Below are positions 17,243 through 25,296 of a stretch of DNA of 64,000 nucleotides, in pieces (position 1 is the stretch's first letter; the number at the start of each line of letters is the position of its first letter). A program made the translations under genes and the position numbers. Origin of the DNA: Pirellulales bacterium (GTDB taxonomy: Bacteria; Planctomycetota; Planctomycetia; Pirellulales; JADZDJ01); the NCBI GenBank assembly GCA_035499655.1, contig DATJYL010000021.1, positions 1-64,000 on the forward strand, read 5' to 3'. Below the pieces are notes generated by a model, which saw only the letters and a program-made list of their open reading frames with translations, had not been told where the DNA came from and did no database searches.

Positions 17243-17777
17243 CTTCGATCTTTGGCCCCAAGATGCCTTTTCCCACGGAAAGGGGGTGGTGCGCCAATTT
17301 GAACATAGCCCGACTGTGTCAGTCGGGAAAAGCGGCTGTCGGAATTTCAAATTGGCCCACCACCGGAATAAGGGCGGCCTGAGGGCCGCGTTTTGTGCGG
17401 CGAAACTCCTCGAAGCTTCCCCCCCTCGCTACGCGAACTCTCCGCCTGCCGAGAAAAGAATGACCTGCCCAGGCCTCGGCCTGGCCAGTCTCTTCCTGCT
17501 GCGACGCAAAGCCGACCTGCCGCACATTCTGTCGGCATGACGCCCCGTTTGGGCTGGAGACCGGAAGGAAACAGCCCCGCCATTTTGTGGGGTAAAACGT
17601 GGCATATATTTGTGTATGGGCCGCCGGGGTCGCATTGAAAAACTGCCATTCCGATCAACTCCTTCACACAGGACTTGTTCAGGTCAAGTTACTGGGTCAG
17701 TGCTGCCACGTCGTCAGGGTAATTTCCCAACCCGATCCGCCCCGACTGCCATGCATCTTTGAACCGTGCGGCCATCC
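17243..17777. other. 535-bp intergenic stretch with one MITE, no supported gene
   Basis: Apart from the 80-bp element at 17285-17364, I see no coding signal. A short frame ending at 17540 reads LGLASLFLLRRK, which only superficially resembles a sorting-signal end. A weak GC stem (CCCCGC/GTGGGG) lies near 17575-17592. The promoter of the downstream kinase gene is presumably in the last 150 bp. Confidence 0.5.
17285..17364. mobile_element. MITE, short class (80 bp), copy A
   Basis: Terminal inverted repeats GGTGGTGCGCCAATTTGAA and TTCAAATTGGCCCACCACC match with one mismatch. The interior carries a perfect hairpin CCCGACTG-TGT-CAGTCGGG. It is nearly identical to copies B (26861) and C (45599). 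The flanks GGAAAGGG and GGAATAAGGG suggest a decayed target duplication. Confidence 0.85.
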
Positions 17778-19577
17778 ATGTCCTTTCTGTCACGATTTGT
17801 TGATCTACAAATCTCCAAACAGCTTCGCAGCAGCGGAGTCGATGTGCACCGCCGCGCCCGCCAAATCGTGGCCTTCACCCTGGCTTTGATTATCTGGGCG
17901 CCGGTCTTCTCGGTGCTTTATTTTGCCGTGCATCTCCCGACGCTGGCCATCAGCATCCTCCTCGCTGCCGGGCTGGGTCTCATCAATCTCGGGCTCATGC
18001 GCCGGTTTGGATCGGTCATGCTGTCGGGCAATTTGATGACGCTCATCTTGTACGTCCTGCTGGCATATCTTTCCGTCCGCAGCGGGGGAATTAACTCGCC
18101 CGCTGCCGCTTGGTTCGCGGTGATTCCTGTTCTGTCCACCATGATGTTGGGTTACCGCAACGGAATCGTCTGGCTGGCCGCAACGCTGGCGATCATGCCG
18201 GTCTTGTTCCTTGAGCAGCGCTCAACCTGGCCCGTAACGCTCTCGCTCGACAACCATCAACTGTCGATTTGGGGAGTGGCCTCCGCGGTGGGAATTACCC
18301 TCGTGATTTACTCCCTGACCCTGATTTACGAACACCTCAAAGATGCCGCCGTGAATTCGCTCCTGATCGCCAACCGCACCAAGAGCGAATTCCTGGCCAA
18401 CATGAGTCACGAAATCCGCACTCCCCTCACCGCCATTTTGGGATACACCGACTTGTTGATCGAGCAAGACGCCGAGGAAGGGCAAGACTCCGCTTGCCGC
18501 GCCGAAAAAATGGCCACCATCAAATGCGCGGGCGAACACTTGCTCACCGTCGTCAACGACATCCTCGACCTCTCGAAAATCGAAGCCGGAAAAGTGCAGG
18601 TCGAAGAGGTGGAATGCGATCTGCCAAATCTGCTGTCCGAAGTCGATTCACTCATGCGTCCGCGGGCCATTGGCAAAGGCCTGGCCTTTGAAGTTCGCCT
18701 AACCACCGCGGTCCCCTGTCGAATCCGCACCGATCCTACTCGCTTGCGCCAGATTTTGCTAAACCTGGCAGGCAATGCCGTCAAATTCACCGAGCATGGC
18801 TATGTGGAAATTACGACTGCCGTCGCCGGTCAGGGGGCCGAGGCGCTGCTGCACATCGATATTCGCGATACTGGACTGGGAATGACGCCGGAACAAACGT
18901 CGTGGTTGTTCACGCCGTTCAATCAAGCTGACAACAGCGTGACTCGTCGCTTTGGCGGCACCGGGCTGGGTTTGGCCATTTGCCGACGACTGGCGCAATT
19001 GATGGGCGGGATGATCGCTCTGCAGCACACCTTGCCGGGCGTAGGTTCGGTATTTCGTGTCGAATTGCCTCTCCGCGCCGCGCCCGACGCACCCTGGACC
19101 GCCGCCTTGAAGCACATCCAGACTTTAGCAGCCGTGCCTCTGGCTCCGCATCGTCTTCAGGGACGTGTGCTGCTGGCAGAAGATGGTCCCGACAACCAAC
19201 TGCTCATCGCCTTTTATCTGCGTAAGGCCGGCATGGATATCGAGTTTGCCAACAATGGACGTGTCGCATTGGAAATGCTGGAAAGGACCGAGTCGGGCTT
19301 GCCCGGCGTGCCGCGGTACGACCTGCTCTTGACCGACATCCAAATGCCGGAAATGGACGGTTACACTTTGGCCCGCATTCTGCGCAAACGCGGCAGTGCC
19401 ATCCCCATTATCGCCTTGACTGCGCATGCCATGGAAGAGGACCGGAAAAAGTGCCTCGAGGCCGGCTGCGACGACTTCCTTACCAAACCGGTCAACAAAA
19501 TCCAATTGCTCTCGATGTGCACCCATTGGATCGGCTGCAAAAGCAATGCGGCCAAAAACCGCCAGCCGGTCAATTGA
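17778..19577 (+). CDS. Membrane hybrid histidine kinase with C-terminal receiver domain
   Basis: About 599 residues from ATG 17778 (an in-frame GTG lies at 17766). Five or six hydrophobic segments occupy about residues 30-180, with little periplasmic domain. The kinase follows: H-box [21 protein letters not shown]-box NLAGNAVKFTEHG, and G-boxes DTGLGMTPEQ and GGTGLGLAICRRL. The receiver domain shows LLAEDGPDNQ, the phospho-accepting Asp in LLLTDIQMPEMDGYT, and Lys in FLTKPV. No Hpt or DNA-binding domain is present, so phosphate must pass to another protein. It is convergent with the GH27-pectate lyase gene, with 19 bp between stops, at one edge of the arabinose region. A role in sensing pectin breakdown is inference. 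Confidence 0.93.
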   Translation: MSFLSRFVDLQISKQLRSSGVDVHRRARQIVAFTLALIIWAPVFSVLYFAVHLPTLAISILLAAGLGLINLGLMRRFGSVMLSGNLMTLILYVLLAYLSVRSGGINSPAAAWFAVIPVLSTMMLGYRNGIVWLAATLAIMPVLFLEQRSTWPVTLSLDNHQLSIWGVASAVGITLVIYSLTLIYEHLKDAAVNSLLIANRTKSEFLANMSHEIRTPLTAILGYTDLLIEQDAEEGQDSACRAEKMATIKCAGEHLLTVVNDILDLSKIEAGKVQVEEVECDLPNLLSEVDSLMRPRAIGKGLAFEVRLTTAVPCRIRTDPTRLRQILLNLAGNAVKFTEHGYVEITTAVAGQGAEALLHIDIRDTGLGMTPEQTSWLFTPFNQADNSVTRRFGGTGLGLAICRRLAQLMGGMIALQHTLPGVGSVFRVELPLRAAPDAPWTAALKHIQTLAAVPLAPHRLQGRVLLAEDGPDNQLLIAFYLRKAGMDIEFANNGRVALEMLERTESGLPGVPRYDLLLTDIQMPEMDGYTLARILRKRGSAIPIIALTAHAMEEDRKKCLEAGCDDFLTKPVNKIQLLSMCTHWIGCKSNAAKNRQPVN

Positions 19578-19596
19578 ATCTTCGACCGACGCCGAT

Positions 19597-22269
19597 TTAT
19601 TGCCCTTCCGGCGCGGCCAAACTGTTCACATACACTTCTAAATTCGTGTAGCCGCTCGCAGTCAGTTTGTCTCCGTCCGCCGCGTCATTGGGGTTCAGGC
19701 CGTGGGCGGTTTCCCAGGCATCGGGAATCCCATCGCCGTCGGAATCTTTGGGCGCGGAACCCCCGCTTAGTTCGCCATAACCGTTGCCCCCAAAGTCCGC
19801 CGCCAAATCGGTCTGGCTGTTCAACAGCTTCCCCGTTTTCGTGGTCAGTGTTTGAATCAGATACTTATCCACCGCGTCGCGATGCAGCGAGCAACCCACG
19901 CCCGCCACAATTTTCTCGTAGGCTCTCTCCGGCGTATCGACCGTCACCGCCGCCGGCGGCCGGGCCCAATCTTCTTTCAACGTCGTGACTACGGTCGGTA
20001 TTTCCAGCGGCTGCCCGTCGAGCACATTTCCCTCGGCAAACACCTGGTCGTTGCTGTTGGCCTGATACCACGGGGCGTGATTGCCGCTCGCCGGCCCGCG
20101 AATGAAATTGTTATTGATCAGCTCGTGATAACTCACCCCCGCCGAATGCGCCAGATCGTAACCCCCCACGTTCCAATCGTACACCACGTTATTGATGAAC
20201 TGCACTTTGCCCTTGCTCTTGGGATTGCGGCCGTGATTGCTGATCCACAGGTCGTGGCTGAACGTCACGCCGTCGCTTTCGCACAAGCAGCCAAACCGCT
20301 GCGGCGCAATGCCCGGACCAATAATGCAATTCTGCATCGTGATGTTCGCGCTTTCGGTCATGCCGATCGTGTCCCAACGGCCGTACTGGATCGACACATG
20401 GTCGAAAATCATGTCCTGCCCCTGATGAATGTCAACGGCGCACTTTTTGTCTTGCTTCGGCGTCTCGCCCTGACGGAAACGCAAATACCGGACAATGATA
20501 TTGTGCGCTCCAGAGAACGACACCTCATAATTCTTCGTGCCAATGCCATCGCCGGGCGCCGTTTGCCCGGCAATGGTAATGTTGCTGGCCACGGGCAATA
20601 CCGATTCCAACGCCACATACCCGCCCACGTCGAACACGACAATCCGATTCTGTTTGCTTACGGCCTCGCGCAACGAGCCCGGGCCGGAATCGTTCAGATT
20701 AGTGACATGCACCACGCTGCCACCCCGCCCGCCGATTGCCAGTGCGCCGAACCCTTCCGCCCCCGGAAAGGCCAAAATCGGCTTGCCATTGCCCGCGCTT
20801 TCCCTGGTCTTGGTTTCGCCCGGCTTGTTTTCGTCGATGGCCACGCGAAATAATCCCGCGCCATGAAAAGGAATCGTCGCTACAAATTTGTCACGAAAAG
20901 TGCCCAGCGCCGTATGCCGCCATAAATCGCGCACCTGGCACGGACCGGAAAAGCCCAGCCTCATTAAATCGACGCCGATTTCCTGCCCCGTTGAATCCGC
21001 CCCTTCTTTGGCATCCTGCGCGTTAAACAGCGCCAAATATTTGTCGCCGCTCTCGGGCACATCGGCCACCCAAGCGATTAAATCGTCATTGCGAAACAGC
21101 TCGCGCCCCCCCGTGCTGTGCTGATCGACCGCGATCACCTCATCGTTCGTCAGCAGCGACAGCGTGAAATCATCGTTCTCGGGCAGATTCGAGCCAATGA
21201 TTAGCGGCGACCGGCAGATCGACCACAGCGTCATCACCGTGGTTTCTTCGTCATGTGTGAAATGCGTTCCGGCGTTGCGTTGCCCCACGCGCACCTGGCC
21301 GAACGGCAGCATATCAGCGTCGGGCCAGTGTCCTGGCCCGGCGTACTGCGCCCAGTTTTTGCAGCGCTGGAATTGCTCTTTCAGCGATTTCCAGTTGTCC
21401 CAAAAATCGTCGCTGATCCGCCACATGTTCGCGTGCGTGACAACATGATCTGCCTCTGAGAGCAGTGTTTCGCCCGGCGATGTACTAAGCACGATGGGCC
21501 GGCCCGTATTGTCGATGGCTTTGCGAATCGCTTCAATCTCCGGCTTGTTTTGGTCGTACGGCCGACTGAGATCGTCCACCTTCACAAAATCGACATCCCA
21601 CGACGCAATCAGCTTGAACACCGAATTGTAATACTCCTGTGCGCCGGGTTTCGTCATGTCGACACCCCACATGTCGCCGTTCCATTTACAAGGATGTTCT
21701 TTGTCGGCGATATCGGCGGCGTGGTAGTCGGTGCCCAAAATCGGCGTGTTGGCCTCGACCGCCTGCCGCGGAATGCCCCGCAACAAATGAATGCCGAACT
21801 TCAAGCCCTTGCCGTGCACGTAATCGGCCAGTGGCTTGAACCCCACCCCGTCGGCCGCCGACGGAAAGCGATTGGGCGCCGGCAACAACCGCCCGTACTC
21901 GTCCATTTCCAGCTTTGCATTTTTGCGATAGTTAAAACCCTTGGCCTGCGGCTCGTACCACTGAATGTCGACCACCACGTACTGCCAGCCGTGCGCAGCC
22001 AGCTTGTCGGCCATGTAATCGGCGTTTTCCTTGGTTTCGTCTTCCGTCACCGCTGCGCCGTAGCAATCCCAACTGTTCCAACCCATCGGCGGCGTTTGCG
22101 CCCATTGGTGAAAGGGCAGGGCAGGGGCCGCAGTTTCCTCGCCCCTAGCAGCGAAGCAACTGACTATCGCTGCCAAAATCAAAACCAACCAAAGATTTTT
22201 AGTCTTCGCATAATAATCGCTTTGGATTTCTCGGACTTGCGCAGATGGAACCGTTGGGGTGCGTTTCAT
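19597..22269 (-). CDS. Secreted fusion of GH27 alpha-galactosidase-like domain and family-1-type pectate lyase
   Basis: An 890-residue two-domain enzyme with a hydrophobic signal at about residues 25-42. Residues about 55-480 are a GH27 barrel: TPPMGWNSWDCYG, the nucleophile Asp232 in DFVKVDD, and the acid/base Asp288 in WRISDDFWDNW. GH27 enzymes act on alpha-galactosides or beta-L-arabinopyranosides. Residues about 498-800 are a parallel-beta-helix pectate lyase: FPGAEGFG, GGRGGSVVHVTNLNDSGPG, and RYLRFRQGE. Near the C-terminus DSDGDGIPDAWETAHGLNP resembles a calcium-binding thrombospondin-3-like loop. It is the last gene of the arabinose operon. The fusion suggests cleavage of a pectin backbone and trimming of its side chains by one protein. 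Confidence 0.9.
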   Translation of the reverse strand: MKRTPTVPSAQVREIQSDYYAKTKNLWLVLILAAIVSCFAARGEETAAPALPFHQWAQTPPMGWNSWDCYGAAVTEDETKENADYMADKLAAHGWQYVVVDIQWYEPQAKGFNYRKNAKLEMDEYGRLLPAPNRFPSAADGVGFKPLADYVHGKGLKFGIHLLRGIPRQAVEANTPILGTDYHAADIADKEHPCKWNGDMWGVDMTKPGAQEYYNSVFKLIASWDVDFVKVDDLSRPYDQNKPEIEAIRKAIDNTGRPIVLSTSPGETLLSEADHVVTHANMWRISDDFWDNWKSLKEQFQRCKNWAQYAGPGHWPDADMLPFGQVRVGQRNAGTHFTHDEETTVMTLWSICRSPLIIGSNLPENDDFTLSLLTNDEVIAVDQHSTGGRELFRNDDLIAWVADVPESGDKYLALFNAQDAKEGADSTGQEIGVDLMRLGFSGPCQVRDLWRHTALGTFRDKFVATIPFHGAGLFRVAIDENKPGETKTRESAGNGKPILAFPGAEGFGALAIGGRGGSVVHVTNLNDSGPGSLREAVSKQNRIVVFDVGGYVALESVLPVASNITIAGQTAPGDGIGTKNYEVSFSGAHNIIVRYLRFRQGETPKQDKKCAVDIHQGQDMIFDHVSIQYGRWDTIGMTESANITMQNCIIGPGIAPQRFGCLCESDGVTFSHDLWISNHGRNPKSKGKVQFINNVVYDWNVGGYDLAHSAGVSYHELINNNFIRGPASGNHAPWYQANSNDQVFAEGNVLDGQPLEIPTVVTTLKEDWARPPAAVTVDTPERAYEKIVAGVGCSLHRDAVDKYLIQTLTTKTGKLLNSQTDLAADFGGNGYGELSGGSAPKDSDGDGIPDAWETAHGLNPNDAADGDKLTASGYTNLEVYVNSLAAPEGQ

Positions 22270-22352
22270 TGGGATCGACTTTCTTTCCTTCGCGTCCTCT
22301 GCGTCCTTCGCGGTTCAAAATTCCATCGCTGTGCTACCGTGCGATTGTAAAC

Positions 22353-23075
22353 TTACTTGCCCTCCGCCTGCCCATACGTTGCCGCAGCGCCATGTTTACG
22401 CAGGAAATGCTTGTCCAGCAACGTTTGCGAAATCGCCTTAGCTTTGGCGTTGATTTGATACGCCTCCACCTGCATGCCGGCCACGTATTCCAGCGCGATG
22501 GCGTTTTCCAGCGCATTTTGCAGTGTGCTGCCCCATACAAACGGCGCATGGCTGGCCACCAGCACCGCCGGCACTTCGTCAGGATTGATCCCGCCCTTGA
22601 GAAACCGCTCCGCAATCACTTTGCCCGTGTTCAATTCGTAATCAGTTTTGATTTCCTCGGCCGTCAATTCCCGCGTCACCGGCACCGTGCCGTAAAAATG
22701 ATCGGCATGCGTGGTGCCTAAGCACGGAATTTCCACGCAGGCCTGCGCGTACGCCGTGGCATGAAACGAATGCGTATGCACAATCCCGCCGATGTTGCCG
22801 AACTCGCGGTACAATTCCAGATGCGTTTGCGTATCCGATGAAGGCCGCTTCGTCCCTTCGATCACTTTCCCGCGGGCCAGCGACACAATAACAATGTCCT
22901 CGGGCTTTAACTTGTCGTAATCCACGCCCGAAGGTTTAATCGCCATCACGCCGCGGCCACCATCGGCTTTGCGATCCACCCCGCTGGCATTGCCCCAAGT
23001 GAGCACCACCAGGCCCGACTTCACCAGCGCCACATTCACATTCAGCACAGCGCGTTTCAAATCATCGTATGCCAT
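22353..23075 (-). CDS. araD: L-ribulose-5-phosphate 4-epimerase
   Basis: A class II aldolase-fold protein of 240 residues, close to E. coli AraD (231). It has the phosphate-binding GNASG segment, KPSGVDY, the zinc ligands in HTHSFHATAYAQA, and the third His in VASHAPFVWG. It converts L-ribulose-5-phosphate to D-xylulose-5-phosphate, the last step of arabinose catabolism, in the cytoplasm. It lies 150 bp downstream of the ribulokinase gene and about 80 bp upstream of the GH27-lyase gene on the same strand. Confidence 0.94.
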   Translation of the reverse strand: MAYDDLKRAVLNVNVALVKSGLVVLTWGNASGVDRKADGGRGVMAIKPSGVDYDKLKPEDIVIVSLARGKVIEGTKRPSSDTQTHLELYREFGNIGGIVHTHSFHATAYAQACVEIPCLGTTHADHFYGTVPVTRELTAEEIKTDYELNTGKVIAERFLKGGINPDEVPAVLVASHAPFVWGSTLQNALENAIALEYVAGMQVEAYQINAKAKAISQTLLDKHFLRKHGAAATYGQAEGK

Positions 23076-23086
23076 ACATAAAGCCG

Positions 23087-23102
23087 TCCCGGCGCGCCGG
23101 GA
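23087..23102. repeat. 16-bp perfect palindrome between araB and araD
   Basis: TCCCGGCGCGCCGGGA is self-complementary and lies in the 150-bp gap between the ribulokinase stop and the epimerase start. In the operon mRNA it would fold 11 nt upstream of the araD start codon. It may tune translation or RNA stability. Similar GGCGCG-centred hairpins occur inside MITE copy D. Confidence 0.6.
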
Positions 23103-23166
23103 TTGGTCGCTCTCGAATCACCAACAAATGTTGAAGCCCCTCGTTTCGCGTGTTCAACGGCGTCCC

Positions 23167-23199
23167 GTTTAGCCGCGACGCGGAGTCTGCGGAGCGGAG
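23167..23199. repeat. 33-bp dispersed repeat, copy 1 (GTTTAGCCGCGAC type)
   Basis: This begins GTTTAGCCGCGACGCGGAG and matches 43174-43206 at 28 of 33 positions. An internal GGAGTCTGCGGAGC unit is duplicated in tandem here (about 23182-23210). It is intergenic, between araB and araD. Confidence 0.6.
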
Positions 23200-23225
23200 T
23201 CTGCGGAGCGGAGCGCGCCCGAACT

Positions 23226-24911
23226 TCAGCCCCGCTTCGCCGCATCGCGAATCGCCAGCAGTTCCTTCATCATATCACCCAGCGCGTCGCTGTGCCCGGA
23301 AACGCCGAACGAATCGTGCAACCGCCGATACAGCCTATACAGCTTGTTGTAAACCGCCACGGCTTCCGGCTGCGGCGTAAACGTCCGGTCGGCCGGGCTG
23401 GCCATTGCAGTAATGGCCTCGGCGAAATGGTCAAATCCGCCCGCTTTCTTCCCAGCGACCACGGCCCCGGCAATGGCTGACCCCAAGGCGCAAGTTTGCT
23501 GGCTGCGTGTGACTGACAGGGGCCGCCCCATGGCGTCGGCGTAAATTTGCATCGCCACCGGATTTTTCGCCGCAATGCCCCCGCCGTTCACGATCCGCTT
23601 CGCCGGGCAGCCGTATTCTTCATAGCGCTCCATAATCACTCGGGCGCCAAACGCCGTGGCTTCGATCAGTGCCCGATAAATTTCCGCCGGGCTGGAATGC
23701 AGCGTGAGCCCAACAATCAATCCCGTCAATCGCTGATCGACCAGCACCGTGCGGTTGCCGTTGTGCCAATCGAGCACCAGTAAGCCCGACTCACCCGGCC
23801 GCAGCGCCGCCGCCGCTTTGGACAGCTTGGCGTGATCTGCCCCGGTCGTGCCCCCCGGCTGCAGCACGTTCACAAACCAATTGAAAATGTCCCCCACCGC
23901 CGATTGCCCCGCCTCCAACCCGTAATAGCCCGGCAACACTGAGCCGTCGACAATGCCGCAAATGCCTGGCACATCGGCAATTTTTTCGCTGGTGGGCACA
24001 ATCGCCAAATCGCAGGTGGACGTGCCCATGATTTTCACGAGCGTGCCCGGCGCAATGCCCGAGCCGACGGCGCCCAAATGCACGTCGAACGCGCCCACGG
24101 CCACGGGAATACCGGCTTTCAAACCGAGCCGGTCGGCCCACGTTTCCGACAGCGCGCCCGCCGCATCGGCCACGGTGTAAACTTTCTCCGGCAGCGATTT
24201 GCGAACTTTCTCCAACCGCGGATCGAGCGCTTTCAAAAACTCGACATCGGGATAGCCACCCCAACGGGCGTTGAAAAACGCTTTATGCCCGGCGGCGCAC
24301 ACTCCGCGTTTCACTTTCGCCGGCGCAAGCGTCCCGCACAGCATGGCCGGAATCCAATCGGCAATTTCCACCCAACTGGCCGCCGCATCAAACACCGCCG
24401 GCGCAACTCGGGCACAGTGCAAAATTTTCGCCCAGAACCATTCCGACGAATACCGATTTCCGATTTTCGCCAGATATTCCGGATGCTTTTTCCCGCCGAC
24501 GCTGGTAATTTCTTCCGCCTCGGCGTGCGAAGTGTGATCTTTCCATAGCCACGCCAGTGCAGCAGGATCGTTTTCAAATTTCTTGTCGTAGACCAGCGGC
24601 ATGCCTTGCGCATCAACCGGCAACGGTGTGCTGCCCGTGGTGTCGACCCCAATGCCAATAATTTCTTCCGGCTTGACGCCTTTCTTTTCGCGCCCTTCTT
24701 TCAGCACGCCTTTGACGGCCGCTTCAGCTCCAACTTCGTAATCGCGCGGGTGCTGCCGGGCCAAATTCGGATCGCGGTCGTTAATGATCACGCCCCCCGT
24801 GCCGTGCGGATAATCGAACACGCTGGCCGCGACTTCTTCGCCCGCCGTGCTCACCAGCACCGCCCTCACCGAGCCGGTGCCGTAATCCAGTCCGATGGTA
24901 TAGTGAGGCAT
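23226..24911 (-). CDS. araB: Ribulokinase (FGGY family)
   Basis: About 561 residues, near the 566 of E. coli AraB. ATG 24911 (MPHYTIGLDYGTGSVRAVLV) is preferred over an in-frame ATG at 24935, which lies inside the preceding VOC gene. The N-terminal phosphate-binding loop DYGTGSVR, the IGVDTTGSTPLPVD segment, the FDVHLGAVG stretch with the catalytic-type Asp, and the C-terminal ATP-binding NGGGIAAKNPVAMQIYADAMG all fit ribulokinase. It phosphorylates L-ribulose in the cytoplasm. Its start codon lies 8 nt after the stop of the VOC gene, pointing to one transcript. Confidence 0.94.
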   Translation of the reverse strand: MPHYTIGLDYGTGSVRAVLVSTAGEEVAASVFDYPHGTGGVIINDRDPNLARQHPRDYEVGAEAAVKGVLKEGREKKGVKPEEIIGIGVDTTGSTPLPVDAQGMPLVYDKKFENDPAALAWLWKDHTSHAEAEEITSVGGKKHPEYLAKIGNRYSSEWFWAKILHCARVAPAVFDAAASWVEIADWIPAMLCGTLAPAKVKRGVCAAGHKAFFNARWGGYPDVEFLKALDPRLEKVRKSLPEKVYTVADAAGALSETWADRLGLKAGIPVAVGAFDVHLGAVGSGIAPGTLVKIMGTSTCDLAIVPTSEKIADVPGICGIVDGSVLPGYYGLEAGQSAVGDIFNWFVNVLQPGGTTGADHAKLSKAAAALRPGESGLLVLDWHNGNRTVLVDQRLTGLIVGLTLHSSPAEIYRALIEATAFGARVIMERYEEYGCPAKRIVNGGGIAAKNPVAMQIYADAMGRPLSVTRSQQTCALGSAIAGAVVAGKKAGGFDHFAEAITAMASPADRTFTPQPEAVAVYNKLYRLYRRLHDSFGVSGHSDALGDMMKELLAIRDAAKRG

Positions 24912-24919
24912 ATTCAAAC

Positions 24920-25282
24920 TCACTTGGGTTCCCAAATTTGGATGGGGTTATCTTCAGGATCGCTCAACCGAGCAAAACGACCGTTAGGATATTCCTCCTG
25001 ATCAACTTCTACATCGATTCCCGCTGCCCGCAGTTGGGCAATCATAGCGTCTAAATTTTGCACGCGAAAGTTGATCATCCACGACTGTTTTGCGTTTCCA
25101 AAATATTTTGTATCTAAGGGAAACGGCGCGAATACAGTCTCTCCCGCCTCTTGCTGCCAGGCAGGTTGGCCGTAACTTGTGGGCACAGGCAAGATGCCAA
25201 AATGCTTCAAGTACCACTGACTTAGCGCATCGGGATCAGTGGCTCGAAAGAAGAATCCGCCGATTCCCAATGCTCTTTCCAT
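24920..25282 (-). CDS. VOC (glyoxalase/bleomycin-resistance fold) family protein
   Basis: A 120-residue protein starting at ATG 25282, 14 nt after the isomerase stop, and ending just before araB. It has the paired beta-alpha-beta-beta-beta layout: GGFFFRATDPDALSQWYLKH at the front and FARLSDPEDNPIQIWEP at the end, which carries the usual metal-ligand Glu. VOC proteins include dioxygenases, isomerases, glyoxalases and resistance proteins, so function is open. Its position between isomerase and kinase is unusual for an arabinose operon. It might act on sugar-derived aldehydes, which is inference. Confidence 0.82.
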   Translation of the reverse strand: MERALGIGGFFFRATDPDALSQWYLKHFGILPVPTSYGQPAWQQEAGETVFAPFPLDTKYFGNAKQSWMINFRVQNLDAMIAQLRAAGIDVEVDQEEYPNGRFARLSDPEDNPIQIWEPK

Positions 25283-25296
25283 AATCGCGATTAGCC

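Noticed and set aside
17461-17540. LGLASLFLLRRK end resembling a PEP-CTERM-type sorting signal
   Set aside because: There is no PEP box or plausible upstream protein in that frame, and the frame runs through the tRNA and the MITE.
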